The position numbers and the translations under genes were made by a program. 64,000 bases of DNA from Arenicola marina (Eukaryota > Annelida > Polychaeta > Arenicolidae): assembly GCA_964019135.1 (NCBI GenBank), contig OZ025248.1, positions 48,663,670-48,727,669 on the forward strand. Direction: 5' to 3'. Positions 25,526 to 37,670 of the stretch are shown in pieces (positions within the stretch are counted from its first letter, which is position 1; every line of letters begins with the position of its first letter). Under the pieces are notes generated by a model, which did no database searches, was not told the origin of the DNA, and saw only the letters and a list, made by a program, of their open reading frames with translations.

Positions 25526-28500
25526 TTAAATGAAATGATTTGACTCAGATGAACCCAGATCACCTCAGTACGCTGGAGGGGCTCCCTCTTTTTGTCATTA
25601 AGTTATGGAGTTAAGGCAACCTAGCGGGTGGGGTGTGTCCCACGGTAAAACATGGCAGGATCTATCACCTCGCAGCTCCTCCCCAGAGCACCATGATGGC
25701 GAAAGTGATAACCCAGTATGATATACCAGCATTCTATCGACCCGCTCATTAGGCGTATCAAGCGGATATTTGCGTGAAGCAATCCTGGCTCTATATCCGT
25801 GTCGTGCCGCGGGTGATCTCGTTGCAAAAATGGTTGAGTTGGCAGTATTTGTATATATATTGGACTGTTGGCGATCTACCCTGGACTATATAAAGTCAGC
25901 GTCCATGCCTGTGAGTGAAGCTGATAAGCGACATACATGCACGCCTCTCGTCCAATCAAGAGACGTTCCCAGGGGGTCCATAGCTCTGTTCTAGCCCATA
26001 TGTGCACAGGGGTGGCCTAACATTGGCATCCAACCTTTGCGCAAACGCACTTGTGAAGCCGCTGAAAGTGGCTGCTGAAAATGTCGTTATGCGTCTTCTG
26101 TGATAGCCCGTTTGCTATGAAGACCGGACAAAGCAGGCTACGTAGGCCGGCGCTACCAGTTCACCGAGAGCACTTTTTCTCTCTGGAGCGTGCCGCTCTG
26201 CGTATGGCCCCGCACACACTCAATAAGCCTTTTGGCGCAATGCGATAGCTAACTCCCAGCTTCCGCTAATAAGCCAACCATCTAACTCTACATTTGTGTG
26301 GGTTGTGTTTGTCTACGTAGTTTTTGCGTCTGTAAACAGGAAGCCGTTCACCCAGAGCGCGGCCGAACGAGACCCTACAGATCACGGTGGCTGCGGCGGT
26401 CTGACACAGCCACTGCACGCACACTGTAGTACCACCGCGCACATGTGGCCTAGCCCTTAACATGCCCAATCTGCGAATTGATGGTTTGCGTGAGCTGCTC
26501 TGGTCGGTGGGGTTTAGGACCGCTTCCGGTGTCTCACGGGAACGGTCACGTGGTGCGGCCTGTATTGACCGTGGCGCCACCACGTGGTGTTTATTGATGT
26601 GGCTTGACCGCGTGATGATGCGCAGTCTGGACCCGCCGATGGCGGAGTCAGTGCCAAGATCAATGTCACGTGCTGGTGCTATCCTGGCTGAACCGGAGGG
26701 CAGTAGTTGCCTTCCCCAACCTTGGGAGCCAGGCTTTCTACTTTCTCCGTTTAACCAGGATCCTTTCTTTGTATTCGTCTTCTGAAATATTTATTTTGAG
26801 AAGTACTAGTTGTCTGGACAAAACTTTATGATTTGGGATTGCATTACGACTCGCCTTATTCGCGCGACTACAGTGATGATCAAAACCTTCACCCATGTTC
26901 GGGTACATTGCGCCATTGAACAATATCAGTGGCAACAGGTGAAGGAAGGCCTGGCACTTCTGCCGACCTTCCCCACTCGGTGGGTACCCTCGGCGTGTAG
27001 TTCTTGTCCTCCCCAACGGCCTGACAGCTGTGCTTGCGTGTCTGAAGGGGGGGGGCGGGGGCTAATCAAGAAGAACGGATACGAGTAAGTTTTAGTAGAG
27101 GGCTGCACCTGCGTTGGGTAGGTTTTGCCCACTTACCCTAGCCACATATGGTCATTACACGTCCAGGACGCGCTGTTTTTGTATCTATGATATGGACTCG
27201 CTTGACAAATAAAATGACGTTGATTGGCATATCGTAATGTATTCGTGTATCGAGCGATCTATATGGTTAGCGGCTTTGTTAAATAAGGTGTTACGCCCCC
27301 CCCCCCTCTCCACCCTTCCTTCCTTCCTCTTTGTCCAATCCATAAGCGTACGTTGCTGTCAAAGGAGGCCCCCGCTGCGCCCACCCCCCTTCAGCTGTTG
27401 TCAGTGGTCGGCGGCATTGCTCCTCACTTTACTCAACAGAAATCATCGCAGTAACGTCACGTGGTCTCTCAGCGTCTGCGACGTCTGCTGGCTTGGCTCG
27501 CCGTCACACGCTCGCCGCTGTTATATAATTAGCAGGTTTTTACAGTTAAGTATCAACAGTTTTATAGCGATGTGACGGATCATTTTCTAAGAGTCTTTAA
27601 ATTGCTGTTATTAACGTAGTGTTGCGATGTCAAGTTTCTTTATTTGAATGTTATATGGATTCTTGATTTATATGACAGATCAGATTCTGCGAGAGCCGTA
27701 GTGTGAGCGCGAGCCCCCCCCCCCTCCCCACCCACCTCCTAATTTCACTTTAACTTGAATAAACATGTTTTTTCAAAGGTTCGAAATTGTCCGAGCTGTC
27801 CTTTTCATGGTAATATGAGGGCCACTATTTTCTATCTCACTATTTTGTTTTTGTTTTCTAAACGAAATAATGTTGCCGTTTTACGTTTTCTGTGATATTG
27901 CGTATAACCGTTGAATGTAGTTCAACTGAAGTTGGTAGACGTGTTAGTCAGCCAACTGATAGGCTAAGTACATATTTACAGTCGAATGTCGCGAAACGTC
28001 AGCGGGTCCTTTCAAATACAGCGCTTAGGAACTCCCCGTGAGCAACTAGCTGACTAGTGACTGGCGCGTATCTCCTCAATGAGTGGATGTCGTGGAGCGG
28101 ACTACTACACTAACTGACAACTGGGTCTGTCGGCTCGTGCGGTCAGCTGTGTTGGCCATACACTCCCCCGTCGTGGCAGCCTATGGCCGCAAGCACTTGG
28201 CTGACTTGCTACCATAGTGTTTGTTGATCTTGGCTGACGTGGTGTGTGTGGAGTCCGGGCTATTGCGTGACGCTATAGGTAAATGGGTTGCCCATCCGGG
28301 GTGGACCCCCCTCTCTCCCATGGACGTATACACATATGCCCGTGGCTGTGAGGCTATAGATCCCTAAGTGGAGGTGGTGACTTAATGTAGCTACGACGGC
28401 CATTGCATGTTTGTGATTGGTATCAACTGTACTTAGTTATAGATTTAACTTACAACTTACTTGTATACACTTGTATACAGCGGATACATTGCCCAAATAC

Positions 28501-28655
28501 ACATGGGGAGGCGTGGTGAAAAGGTGGCCTTCCCTAATTTACTGGTAACCTCTGTGTGTTACAGTGTGATGATTTCATTGTCCTGGGGAGTTGTTTGTCT
28601 CAATGTAACAAAAGCGGTGTCAATATTTCATTTCATATAGGTCGTTGCTTTTCCA

Positions 28656-28737
28656 ATCCAACAGTCACTAAGTAGCGCGTGCCTTCAACCTATGTTGCCA
28701 ACAGTCACTAAGTAGCGCGTGCCTTCAACCGATGTTG
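28656..28737. repeat. 40-bp tandem duplication
   Basis: Two copies of CCAACAGTCACTAAGTAGCG followed by CGTGCCTTCAACCTATGTTG, differing at one base (T/G). Confidence 0.85.
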
Positions 28738-29814
28738 ATAGACCCTTCCTCGGTTGATGAATTCCACCCTCGTTATGCCAAAAACGGGACTTTACTTTCT
28801 GGTGTGTATCTAACAGATAACGCTAAAGCGGCTGGGACCAAAGCCCTGTTTGGACTCCACATCCGGGAAGCGTGTTTGCTCTGTTATAACGTCTCACTCA
28901 CCCTTGACTTTGTCAACACGTGTCAATATGACCTTGTAGACCATATTTTGAACTATATAGTCTATCTGAGTGTACCTTGAGCCGAGATGCTTTGATTTAC
29001 AATAACCGTTTGCTTATACTCGGTGACCGTACTTACCTTTGAGGCATTTCGTCGAAATTCAATTGGAAGTTGATTGATTCATTTGCTTGTCAAGCAATAT
29101 TTCTGACACAATAATTCTGAGGAAAAAAACGACGCGTCTTTATAATGTTCCAATATTTATCTTCGTTGTTAAAGATGCGCTGGGTTCACCGAACGAATTC
29201 CGTTTGGTGAGACTTCTCAGTTCTTGTCCGATTCGTGAGTATAACTAAGGGAAGCGCGAATAATCTAGGGATTTTGCGTATGTACTTACCAAATGGTACT
29301 CGAGTAGATACTTTGTATCACGATACTTTCCACTATAAAATGGAATCACGGATAGTCTAGGCCGCTCCCATTTCGTAGGTCAGGCACTGTTGTGTGGGTG
29401 TAGAGGCACCGCGTGCTATGTTATGGATATATTACCCACAATACCTCAATACCCGTCTAGGCGATGTGCCACATACTTGAAATAGTCCAACGCTTATAAA
29501 GTTTTGTGGCACATCATCACGAGCTAATAAACTGTCGGCGACAAGAAAGGTATTGTGTTGGTCTTTGTGCCACGTATTCTTGGCTATGTCCCTGCTATAT
29601 CTTGGCCGAGTGTGTGTGTGTGACTGGCTGACACACCCAGCACCGCGATAGTGTTTCAGTTATAGCTCAGTATAAGACTCTCGCTTGGAGGCTCTTGGTC
29701 TTCATCTCTCCAAGTCGAGCCAAGGACTATACGTACAGCTCGATGTGTGCACGGCATTGTTCCTACCTTATAGGTATGTGTACGGATGGATTGCTTCCTC
29801 TTTTCGATGTTTAC

Positions 29815-29935
29815 GTCGCGTGACATGAACCGGAAGTCGGATCGCGTGGAATCCCTCCGCGCGCGCGTGTTATGTCTGGCTCCGGACGTCTGTTTGTCTC
29901 GCTGATGGAATGGCTGCCGCCTGGCCGTCGGCCTG
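29815..29935 (+). promoter_or_regulatory. Promoter-like CpG island with ETS motif
   Basis: ACCGGAAGT (ETS-family consensus) near 29829, a GCGCGCGCG run and an ATG at 29872 (MSGSGRLFVSL...) occur about 700 bp upstream of exon 2. No donor with the required phase 1 was found in that frame: the ACTCAG|GTCTGC at 29999-30000 is weak and leaves phase 2. It may be a promoter for a transcript starting just upstream of exon 2. Confidence 0.25.
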
Positions 29936-30253
29936 CCGCAGTATGTGGTGCACCCACTCCGCGTGGTTCACAGAGAGGCCGTTACCCTACTGAACTCAGG
30001 TCTGCTTCAGAAGGACCAGATAAAGACCTGATAATATTATCAGCTGGCGTCTTACACTTTTTACGTGTGTTTTTGTGTGTTTCATATCTGGTTGTTGTTG
30101 GCAGTGTATGGTGTGATGTGTAGCTATTCGTTCTATAGCAAGCCCACTGCACCTGGGTCCTCGGTTTGGTCATCAACTGAGCCTTTCGCTAAACTAGGCC
30201 GCCTGATTGCGATAAGTCAACGTGGTTTCCCTGGGCGTCATATGTCATAGGGG

Positions 30254-30486
30254 TTCACCTCGTGGCCTAATAGGTAGCGCGTTTGGCTACTGTCGAATGT
30301 GCTCTGCAAGGCCAGCCCATGGGACGGGTGCGTGGTTCACATCTCACCAGTGTAAATGTCTTGGGCAGGATAAAGAGTAGGGGGTTACTCTCGGACACAC
30401 GGCTCCTCTCTTCTGTGACCCTTGCCTTTGTTGCAATGTGACCTCCACCGGTCTGTGGGTAACGTGCGTTAATCAACCAATCAATC
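30254..30486 (+). mobile_element. tRNA-derived SINE (type C)
   Basis: A-box-like GTGGCCTAATAGGTAGCGCG, B-box-like GGTTCACATCTC, then ATAAAGAGTAGGGGGTTACT and a CAACCAATCAATCAA 3' end. The internal AAAGAGTAGGGGGTTAC block is shared with type A SINEs and with the 68-bp array in intron 14. It ends about 70 bp before exon 2. Confidence 0.75.
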
Positions 30487-30558
30487 AAGCCTGTGCTATA
30501 GATGTATACGAGGACATAACTGCTTTACTCTATGGTTATTATTTCCTTTCTGCTTCAG

Positions 30559-30852
30559 CTTCGCCTAACGATGCACCCGACCCGCTGGAGAACTCTGGCT
30601 TCTACCAAGGGCAAGGTCACGGTGACCCGGCCTCCGACACAGCCCAATCGAACGACGTAGTACGCGGCGCTGTGGGCGTGGCCATGGAGAACGTCGGCCT
30701 GCAGGACTCCCTTAACATCTCCATGGAGGGCAGCCTCGAGCCGGGCACTGACCCTAAGGCCGGTCTGACGTCACCGGGGTCGGATGGCGCCTCTCCCGTC
30801 AACGGCATGAGCCCAGGGTCTGGCGGGACGAAAAGCCCCAACAAGAATCAAG
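30559..30852 (+). CDS. Map7: Exon 2, MAP7-like: polar N-terminal region
   Basis: Acceptor TTTCTGCTTCAG, donor CAAG|GTGAGG. Length 294 nt, phase 1 to phase 1, so skipping it keeps the frame. Encodes residues 17-114, beginning PSPNDAPDPLENSG, a polar, Gly/Ser/Asp-rich segment without hydrophobic core, presumably disordered. It contains NISMEGSLEPG and several SP/TP sites (LTSPGSDGASP, NGMSPGSGGTKSP) that could be proline-directed phosphorylation sites. A CRE palindrome (30766-30773) falls in the coding sequence. GC-rich third positions contrast with the flanking intron and support real coding. I recognise no fold; assignment to the gene comes from phase and strand. Confidence 0.85.
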
Positions 30853-33208
30853 GTGAGGATCTTTTGTGTTAGGTTTCACTTGGATCTTGGAGTTGTGCAT
30901 TGTTGTCAGTACTTTAGTATAATGTTTATTCTGAGTGTTGTGTATTTATCTTCAAGCCGTATACAGCGCTGCAAGCCTTGCTACTATTGATAATGGTCAG
31001 CCATTTACATCTACATAAACGATTTAAGTAGTGTCTGTCTCCATATATTTGTAATTGATTTGCATATTACATCATCGTTTCATCTTTATTTTATAAGATA
31101 GATGTTATACCGGATAGTGTAATGCACAATACGATATTTGTCGTCAGTCTATGTACAATGAATGGGATACGACCCAGTATGTTATATAATATAGGACGTT
31201 TCCTTGTTTTATTGTTATGACTTTATTATGTGTTATCTATATGTGTGTTACAGGATGCCTCTGTAGTGTTTTGTTTATACACGATTTGGAATGAATACTA
31301 TTTAGAACAATGACTACAATACTGTCTACTATTGTAAAGGCACGCACTGTTCTTTCAATGAGTTGGTGGGTTAAACATCTATATTTGTACATATTGCTAT
31401 ATGCGGCATGATTTTCCTTTGCAATCACCACAAAAAAGCTTTGATGGTCACCTGAATGGCGGAGTCACTGGATGGCTCGTTATATTTACATCATTTACTG
31501 AAACATTTTTGAAAGCACGGTGGAGGGACCGAACAGGCAGCTGGCTTCATCATTATTTGGCTCCTATCCTTTGTTCTCCAGTGATTGGTTTGATTCATTT
31601 TTATTGTACGCTTAACAGGTGTCGCAGACCGCTGGTAAAAGTTCTTTGATTGGCGTTACCATGTTTTGGGTGTCACAAGTGGGATCTCGAGGCCAGGTTG
31701 GCAGTGATGTGACCACGTGGCCGAATGGCGACTTCCCGTTGATGGCCGGGGGTCCACCCTAATGTAGTGGTTAGCGCAGATCAATAGGTCCTAGGTTCGA
31801 GTCCGGGCCTGGGTACATAAGTCGGGGCCTGCTTCATCTATTCATCCTTCGTCGTCCCGCCATGTCCCTTGTTTAGCCCAGTTTAACCCTTGCGTACACA
31901 AAAGCGGCCTAAACCAGCACTTCAGGTCATTGCAAGTAGAGCCTCCATGTCACGTTTGTTGTCCACAACCCAGTGCACCCAACCTATTCACACGCTCTCC
32001 CTCCCTGTAGCGATGGGTGTCCCATGTGGGGTCTAGAGGCAGGTTTTAGTCCCCAGAGGGTGCCGGCGGCATGTCGTGGTGAGTGACGGAACTGGGTGTG
32101 ACAGAATTGCCCGGCAAGCTGTTTATTTTGCGGGTGACTCACACTATCGATTTGTCGATTCTTGTATCTGGCTGTCGTTGGTGTCAGAGCCTGGGGTGCA
32201 CTCCTCCAGCCAAGAGACGCGAAGCCTTCTTTAACACAAGCAAGTGTTACGTCTCCTTATTTACCATGTTAGATATTTATGGTGGAGAAACTAGTATATA
32301 TATTTATCTCTATATATATAGATATATATATCTATGTATAATATATATATTCACGCACATGCCTATCCTAGCTTATCGATGACTTGAATGGTTCTGTTGT
32401 CACCCATTGTTTAGGCGTACTTTTTGAAACAAAATTAGATTATATATTTAATAAAAGAATTGGTCATTTATATAAAGTGTCAATAGTGGCTGTACCGAAT
32501 TTGCGGTTCTACAACGTACACAAGAGATTGTAGCCTACGGCTACAAAACGTATTAACGCAAGAAAGCAAACGGAGCAGATGTTAACCCTGTTAGATGGGG
32601 CTATATTTACCTCAACAATGAGCGTTGACAGTCCACGCCGGACCCACAACATTGTCATTTCCTGGTCTTGCACTATATGCAGACAATTACACGCTCAGTT
32701 GCTCTGAATATTCACCATTCACAGATATGTATGCTGAATGATGATGATGGTGGTGGGGGGGGGGGGGGTGGGATGGTGGCTGGGTGACCTGAATAAAAAC
32801 GGTGAGTACCGAAATGGAGGGGAGGTGAAGGAGGGTGGTGGGGGGGTGGGGGGTATTCGGACTCATACGGACTTTGAAGGGCCTGTTTTTCCGAGAGCTA
32901 TTACAAGTCATTATAGCGCCAGCAGTCCACTCCGCAGTCGAGTCCGCGGTCCGGAGGGTGGCCCGGGGGGTGGCCCGGGGGCGTCCAGCGGCAGATAGCT
33001 GCTCCTGGGCTTCAGTGGGGTCACCTAATGGGGGTGGAGCAGGGGGGCTGTTGATCACTGTTGATTGAAAATGTACCCCGCGTTGTCACGGGACCAGGGA
33101 GACCCCGCAGAATCAGCTGTTGTGCCCTTGCCCTCCCGATAAAGGTTTAGTGTCTGTGGAGAAACTATTAATTAATCTGCTGTGGCATTCCACTTTGTTT
33201 CCACACAG
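30853..33208 (+). other. Intron 2 (2.4 kb)
   Basis: GTGAGG to TCCACACAG. Contains a SINE, an AT-rich simple repeat (32293-32352, ATATAT/ATAGATAT) and a G-rich stretch at 32750-32860. No supported gene elsewhere. Confidence 0.7.
31755..31930 (+). mobile_element. tRNA-derived SINE (type B)
   Basis: A-box-like TAGTGGTTAGCGCAGATCAA, B-box GGTTCGAGTCCGGGCC, tail ACAAAAGCGGCCTAAA. It matches the degenerate copy at 13025. Pol III promoter boxes are well preserved here. Confidence 0.8.
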
Positions 33209-33232
33209 GCTCTCTCCACGAGAGGACCCCAG
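33209..33232 (+). CDS. Map7: Exon 3, MAP7-like: 24-nt microexon
   Basis: Twenty-four bases between a good acceptor (TTTGTTTCCACACAG) and a consensus donor (CAG|GTGAGT), phase 1 in and out. It encodes GSLHERTP (residues 115-122). Including or skipping it leaves the frame intact, as expected of a regulated microexon. The tiny length means coding statistics cannot help; the call rests on both splice sites being strong and on phase agreement with exons 2 and 4. Confidence 0.6.
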
Positions 33233-33597
33233 GTGAGTCCGCAGACTCGTCACGTGACCTGCTCGTCACGTGATGTCTGGTCGGTAGAGGTGGCAATCAG
33301 TCGGTGTATTTTCCTTCTTAGTAATGGATTTTCTTTTACTTTAATATAATACATGACGCTGTATAACAGACGGATGGTGATGGTTGGTGGTCATGCCTTG
33401 TTTGGGGTGGATTAGTATATGCTTAGCCTACCCTATAATACATAACGTGTATGTATAACTGCTTGTTAATACACAAGTGCTTGTGCTATGTTTAATTCGT
33501 GCCCGCGGAGGCACGTCAATAGCTTGGTTTCGTTTAGTCCAGTTAGAAGCCGTCATTGCAGTTGCCGTGAACTAACCGTCAACCCATATACGTACAG

Positions 33598-33955
33598 ACA
33601 TGTGTGTGTTATACAAGGATATATGTGTTATACAAGGACACGTGTATGTTATACAAAGACATGTGTGTGTTATACAAGGATATATGTGTTATACAAGGAC
33701 ATGTGTGTGTTATACAAAGACGTGTGTGTGTTATACAAGGATATATGTGTTATACAAGGATATATGTGTTATACAAGGACATGTGTGTGTTATACAAAGA
33801 CATGTGTGTTTTACAAGGACATGTGTGTTTTACAAGGACATGTGTGTTATACAAGGATATGTACATGTATGTTGTACAAGAACATGTTCACGTGTGTTAT
33901 ACAAGGATATGTACACGTTTGTATACAATGACATGTATACGTGTGTTCTACAAGG
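33598..33955. repeat. 18-20 bp TTATACAAGGACATGTGTG array
   Basis: About 19 imperfect copies alternating ACATGTGTGT and ATATGTG with TTATACAAGG. Reading frames in all three forward phases are repeat artefacts. Confidence 0.9.
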
Positions 33956-34302
33956 TCACGCAAATCACAAATCTTAAATGCTAGTCCCAGAGACATGCTC
34001 AGTCTTGTTTCATTCGCAAATAGTGATCCAGTCTAATCCAACAATCCAAACAAGTGTTTGAATTAGGAAGCTAGCAAGTATGACATGGACACACATCGAA
34101 CATCGTGGTTACAGCGACATACACAGGTCTCTCCATCATCTTCCATTTTTGGTATATTTAATCCAAGATGATCATATACGGTTCTTGCTGTTTTGTCATT
34201 CGACGCTATATAAATTTCTCTAGTGGCTGAAAGCTGATATATCGGAGTGCATGCTCGCTATTCCAAATGAGAGAGGATACTTTCCGTAGTCCAGTTGGTA
34301 GA

Positions 34303-34458
34303 CCACTGATCCTAAGGCTGAGATCCTGAGACCAGCCGGTCTATCATGTTGGAAGGCCACTGATCCTAAGGCCCACATCCTGAGACCAGCCGGTCTATCA
34401 TGTTGGAAGGCCTCTGATCCTGAGGCTGAAATCCTGAGACCAGCCGATCTATCATGCT
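34303..34458. repeat. 54-bp tandem repeat, three copies
   Basis: Units start at 34303, 34357 and 34411 with CC(A/T)CTGATCCT(A/G)AGGC and include CCTGAGACCAGCCGGTCTAT. They follow a short tRNA-head-like TAGTCCAGTTGGTAGACC, suggesting origin within a SINE-like sequence. Confidence 0.85.
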
Positions 34459-35426
34459 CGACATCGGACCCCGAGAACCAATTCACTTATCATTCCACTC
34501 ACCCGATCAGACCATCAGATTTTGGCCCGAGGTAGTCTATATGTGCGTAAAGGTGGCATAAAACACCATTCCATCCCTCCTATTCGGGGAACGGTCTGTG
34601 TCATTTAATTGTCAGAGTTTGCCTTTGAACAGGGTCAACATTCTTTACAGTAATGTTATCGTCTATGTTTTCAAGTCGGGAATTACTTGTTGTTAGCATT
34701 GTCTTTATTGGGTCCCTATTTATCGGAGTAGAAATGTTTATAGAATTTCATTCCACAATTAGTTAAAAATTAATGTGGCGGTAGGAGCGATCTCCTCCTT
34801 CATGTCAGCAGTTCGAAACTTATTTCAATGGATTGTTTGTATTCTCAGATCCATCTTTCTGCGGATAGTTTAACTGGCTATTGGCTAATATCGGCTCTTG
34901 TTGATAACTCGTGTCTGCAGCTGCAGAGTTATTCACGTACATGGTAACATGCACCGTGACCAGGGCTTAGCGACAAGAAAAGTGATATAAACACACCGAT
35001 AGAGGCTTCCTTATATGCTTTGCCGGCGACCATTGTTTATGGCGTTGACTGCTTTCTTTGCCACCGTTATATGTCAATACACAGTGTTTGCCGCCATATT
35101 TACGTTTTCTGTTCATCAGTATCTTTTGTCATGTTTGTTGATGTGATTCTGCTCGATCGCAAGTTTTTTTCAAATCTATTTGTGTGAAGGGAAATTGCTT
35201 ATCGTCGCCAACACGTTATCCCTCTGCGAATGTGACATCTGCGCGTCCACTGTTGTGATGTCGTGTTATGATAGATTCATAATTTATCTGCGGTCGCGGG
35301 ACATTTGTCGCGGCGACGTCTCTAGTCTGCACCCTGAATGGTAGCCATGACAACGCGTCTCGTAGGCACGTGGACGTTATTTTGGGAATCCTATTGGGCT
35401 TGGTACCCCGTGTGTTGCTCCGTAAC

Positions 35427-35574
35427 ATGGCAGAAATCGATTTCTCGGCAATAGGCGGCTGGTCCCCTTCCCGGCATTCGCAGCATCACCCCCCCCCCCC
35501 CCCGTCCACCCTGGTCTTCCCGCCACTCCCAGCATCCCATGGCGGCGTTATGTCTGGCGGCAGGGACGGGGGCG
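35427..35574 (+). CDS. Candidate alternative first exon (phase 1)
   Basis: The ATG at 35427 (A at -3, G at +4) opens MAEIDFSAIGGWSPSRHSQH, followed by a poly-Pro run from a C homopolymer and then MSGGRDGG. A consensus donor GCG|GTGAGT at 35575 leaves phase 1, fitting exon 4. A second in-frame ATG at 35550 would give only eight residues. The island is CpG-rich, with an E-box-like CACGTG near 35369 just upstream. A transcript starting here would skip exons 1-3 and produce a shorter N terminus. Evidence is composition, start context, donor quality and phase; the poly-C run could also make this noise. Confidence 0.45.
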
Positions 35575-36537
35575 GTGAGTAAGCCACGCCACTGGTGATG
35601 GCACCATCTGTAAAGGATGCAAAATGTCGTCTGCTGGCGCATGGCCGCTTGCCTCATGAATAAACTAACTGCTTCCAATGCAATATCTAGTGGAATTCTA
35701 GAAGATGCGATTGCTGTATATTTATTCACTCCGGCTGTGGCCACTCTTGGCCTCCCACTCTCCGCTTCCCCCGCTCTCCACGCTCCACTCCCGTAGAAAT
35801 AATAGGAGAGACACCTCGAGCGACTTGTCGCCCTAGACAGTGAGACGATATTGATGCGGTCTGGGTGTGTGTGGCTGACCCAGTCGGCCTGGAGTAGTGG
35901 TGTCTGGCACGGGTCCTCGCAGGCCGCGGTGGGCGGATCACACTCTTTATCCGGATCCCGGTACGGAGACCCAGCACTGTGGCCAGGCGATGAAATTGAG
36001 ACATGCCCCCATGATGGGCGGAGACTTATTTTTCGCGATGTGATCCGAAGGTTACGGTAGGGGATTTGGATTTTCGGACGACCGTATTGGACGAAAGCTG
36101 CTGTCGGATATAATGTCACGTTTGATGGATGCTTGACATTATAATGCACAGCCAGATATTACTTGTTGTTTTATTTAACACATAAGAAAATCTCTGTTGA
36201 ATGTCATAGCTTTGGCATGGAAGGATACGTTGGGACTTAATAATGGAGAATTATTCTCCACCTTGCCCTGATTGCTTCCACCGCTTGGTGCCATTGATTG
36301 GCCTGGTCGTGGGTGACGGTTCACATCCCGGCGCAACGTACCGCCTCCCCGTCTTGGCTGGGTCCCAGGCCCAGTTTCTGCCCGGCAGCCATTGCCTCAT
36401 TATCATGTGTGTATAAGGGTCAGAGACCCGGTCCGTGTCTGCCTCTGTATGGGGTGTCTGTGAGGTGTGTCTCCTCGCGTCTCGTCTGCTGCATACATTG
36501 GGCCGGCAGACCGCGAAGCCAATGCCAAAGCCAAAGA

Positions 36538-36590
36538 TACAGCCACACCCACATCCACACCCACACCCACACCTACACCCACACCAGGAT
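36538..36590. repeat. ACACCC-type microsatellite
   Basis: About eight CCACACC/CCACACCCACA units following CCAAAGCCAAAGATACAGCC. The reading frames encoding TPTPTP or HPHPHP here reflect the repeat; no matching donor was found. Confidence 0.85.
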
Positions 36591-37185
36591 ACAACGATCG
36601 CAGGAGAGCCCACTTCTTTACCGACCCAAGCCGCCAGTCTCCAGCCACTGCCTCAATAGCTCTTCCTTCCTTCAATCTGCACCTTCAACCAGGCTTTCTG
36701 GATGATCCGCTTCAGGAATTTAGTCCGGGCTCGTTGCTCTGCGACACCTCGACGCTCCACCGTTGGCCGCCGCGTCAGGTTTTTGCCACTGCTACCAGAG
36801 ACCGCCGTCTGCGGTTGTAACCAGATGGCTGTCAATGGCAAGGGGCTTAACAAGGAACAGGAGGGTGGCTTCAGCAAGCACTGTACCTGTGATACTATAA
36901 TACTACTTGACTTTCCCCTGTGATTGCAGCCCCAGACCTATTAGAAGTGAAACGAAGAATGTGACTTGTCTGATTGGAACACATGCTGTTGCGAGGACCG
37001 ATAATAGTACGCTAATATACTGCATACTGGGTGTATCATGTTTGTGTGACAAGTTTGATGTAAGTAGGCTTGTGGCTGTCAATGTTTCTGTTAGCGCCTG
37101 TCTATAATTAAATATTGTTATATATGTGTGATATATAAAGGGTATGTGTCACTCGGCAGCCATTACTGTAGTATAGCGTCATCAC

Positions 37186-37670
37186 CAAGCTGGGTCTAAC
37201 TGGCTGGGTATTGCAGCACCATACTGGGTCTAACTGGCTGGGTATTGCAGCACCAAGTTGGGTCTAACTGGCTGGGTATTGCAGTACCAAGCTGGGTCTA
37301 ACTGGCTGGGTATTGCAGCACCAAGCTGGGTCTAACTGGCTGGGTATTGCAGCACCAAGCTGGGTCTAACCGGCTGGGTATTGCAGCACCAAGCTGGGTC
37401 TAACTGGCTGGGTATTGCAGCACCAAGCTGGGTCTAACTGGCTGGGTATTGCAGCACCAAACTGGGTCTAACTGGCTGGGTATTGCAGCACCAAGCTGGG
37501 TGGCTGGGTATTGCAGCACCAAGCTGGGTATTACAGCACCAAGCTGGGTCTAACTGGCTGGGTATTGCAGCACCAAGCTGGGTCTAACTGGCTGGGTATT
37601 GCAGCACCAAGCTGGGTCTAACTGGCTGGGTATTACAGCACCAAGCTGGGTCTAACTGGCTGGGTATTGG
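37186..37670. repeat. 34-bp minisatellite, about 14 copies
   Basis: Unit TGGCTGGGTATTGCAGCACC + AAGCTGGGTCTAAC, period 34 (37201, 37235). One unit near 37500 is truncated. Each unit presents TATTGCAG. Confidence 0.95.

Larger units (their letters stand above)
2845..30558 (+). other. Intron 1 (27.7 kb), repeat-rich
   Basis: Runs from GTAAGT to TGCTTCAG. The recognisable contents are listed separately: TIR element, SINEs, six minisatellites, GC-rich islands and a candidate alternative first exon. In the remaining stretches (3746-8270, 10650-13020, 15044-16180, 19490-20890, 21300-24660, 25530-28650, 28740-29810) I see AT-rich DNA, mononucleotide C or G runs and chance reading frames, and no supported gene on either strand. 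Confidence 0.6.

Noticed and set aside
35391..36149. 252-codon minus-strand frame
   Set aside because: No codon bias or recognisable domain; it runs antisense through the candidate alternative first exon and a poly-C tract.
36509..36820. Possible exon encoding a TPTPTPTP stretch
   Set aside because: Weak acceptor, and the only donor (CAG|GTTTTT) leaves phase 0, which does not fit exon 4; a microsatellite explains the reading frame.
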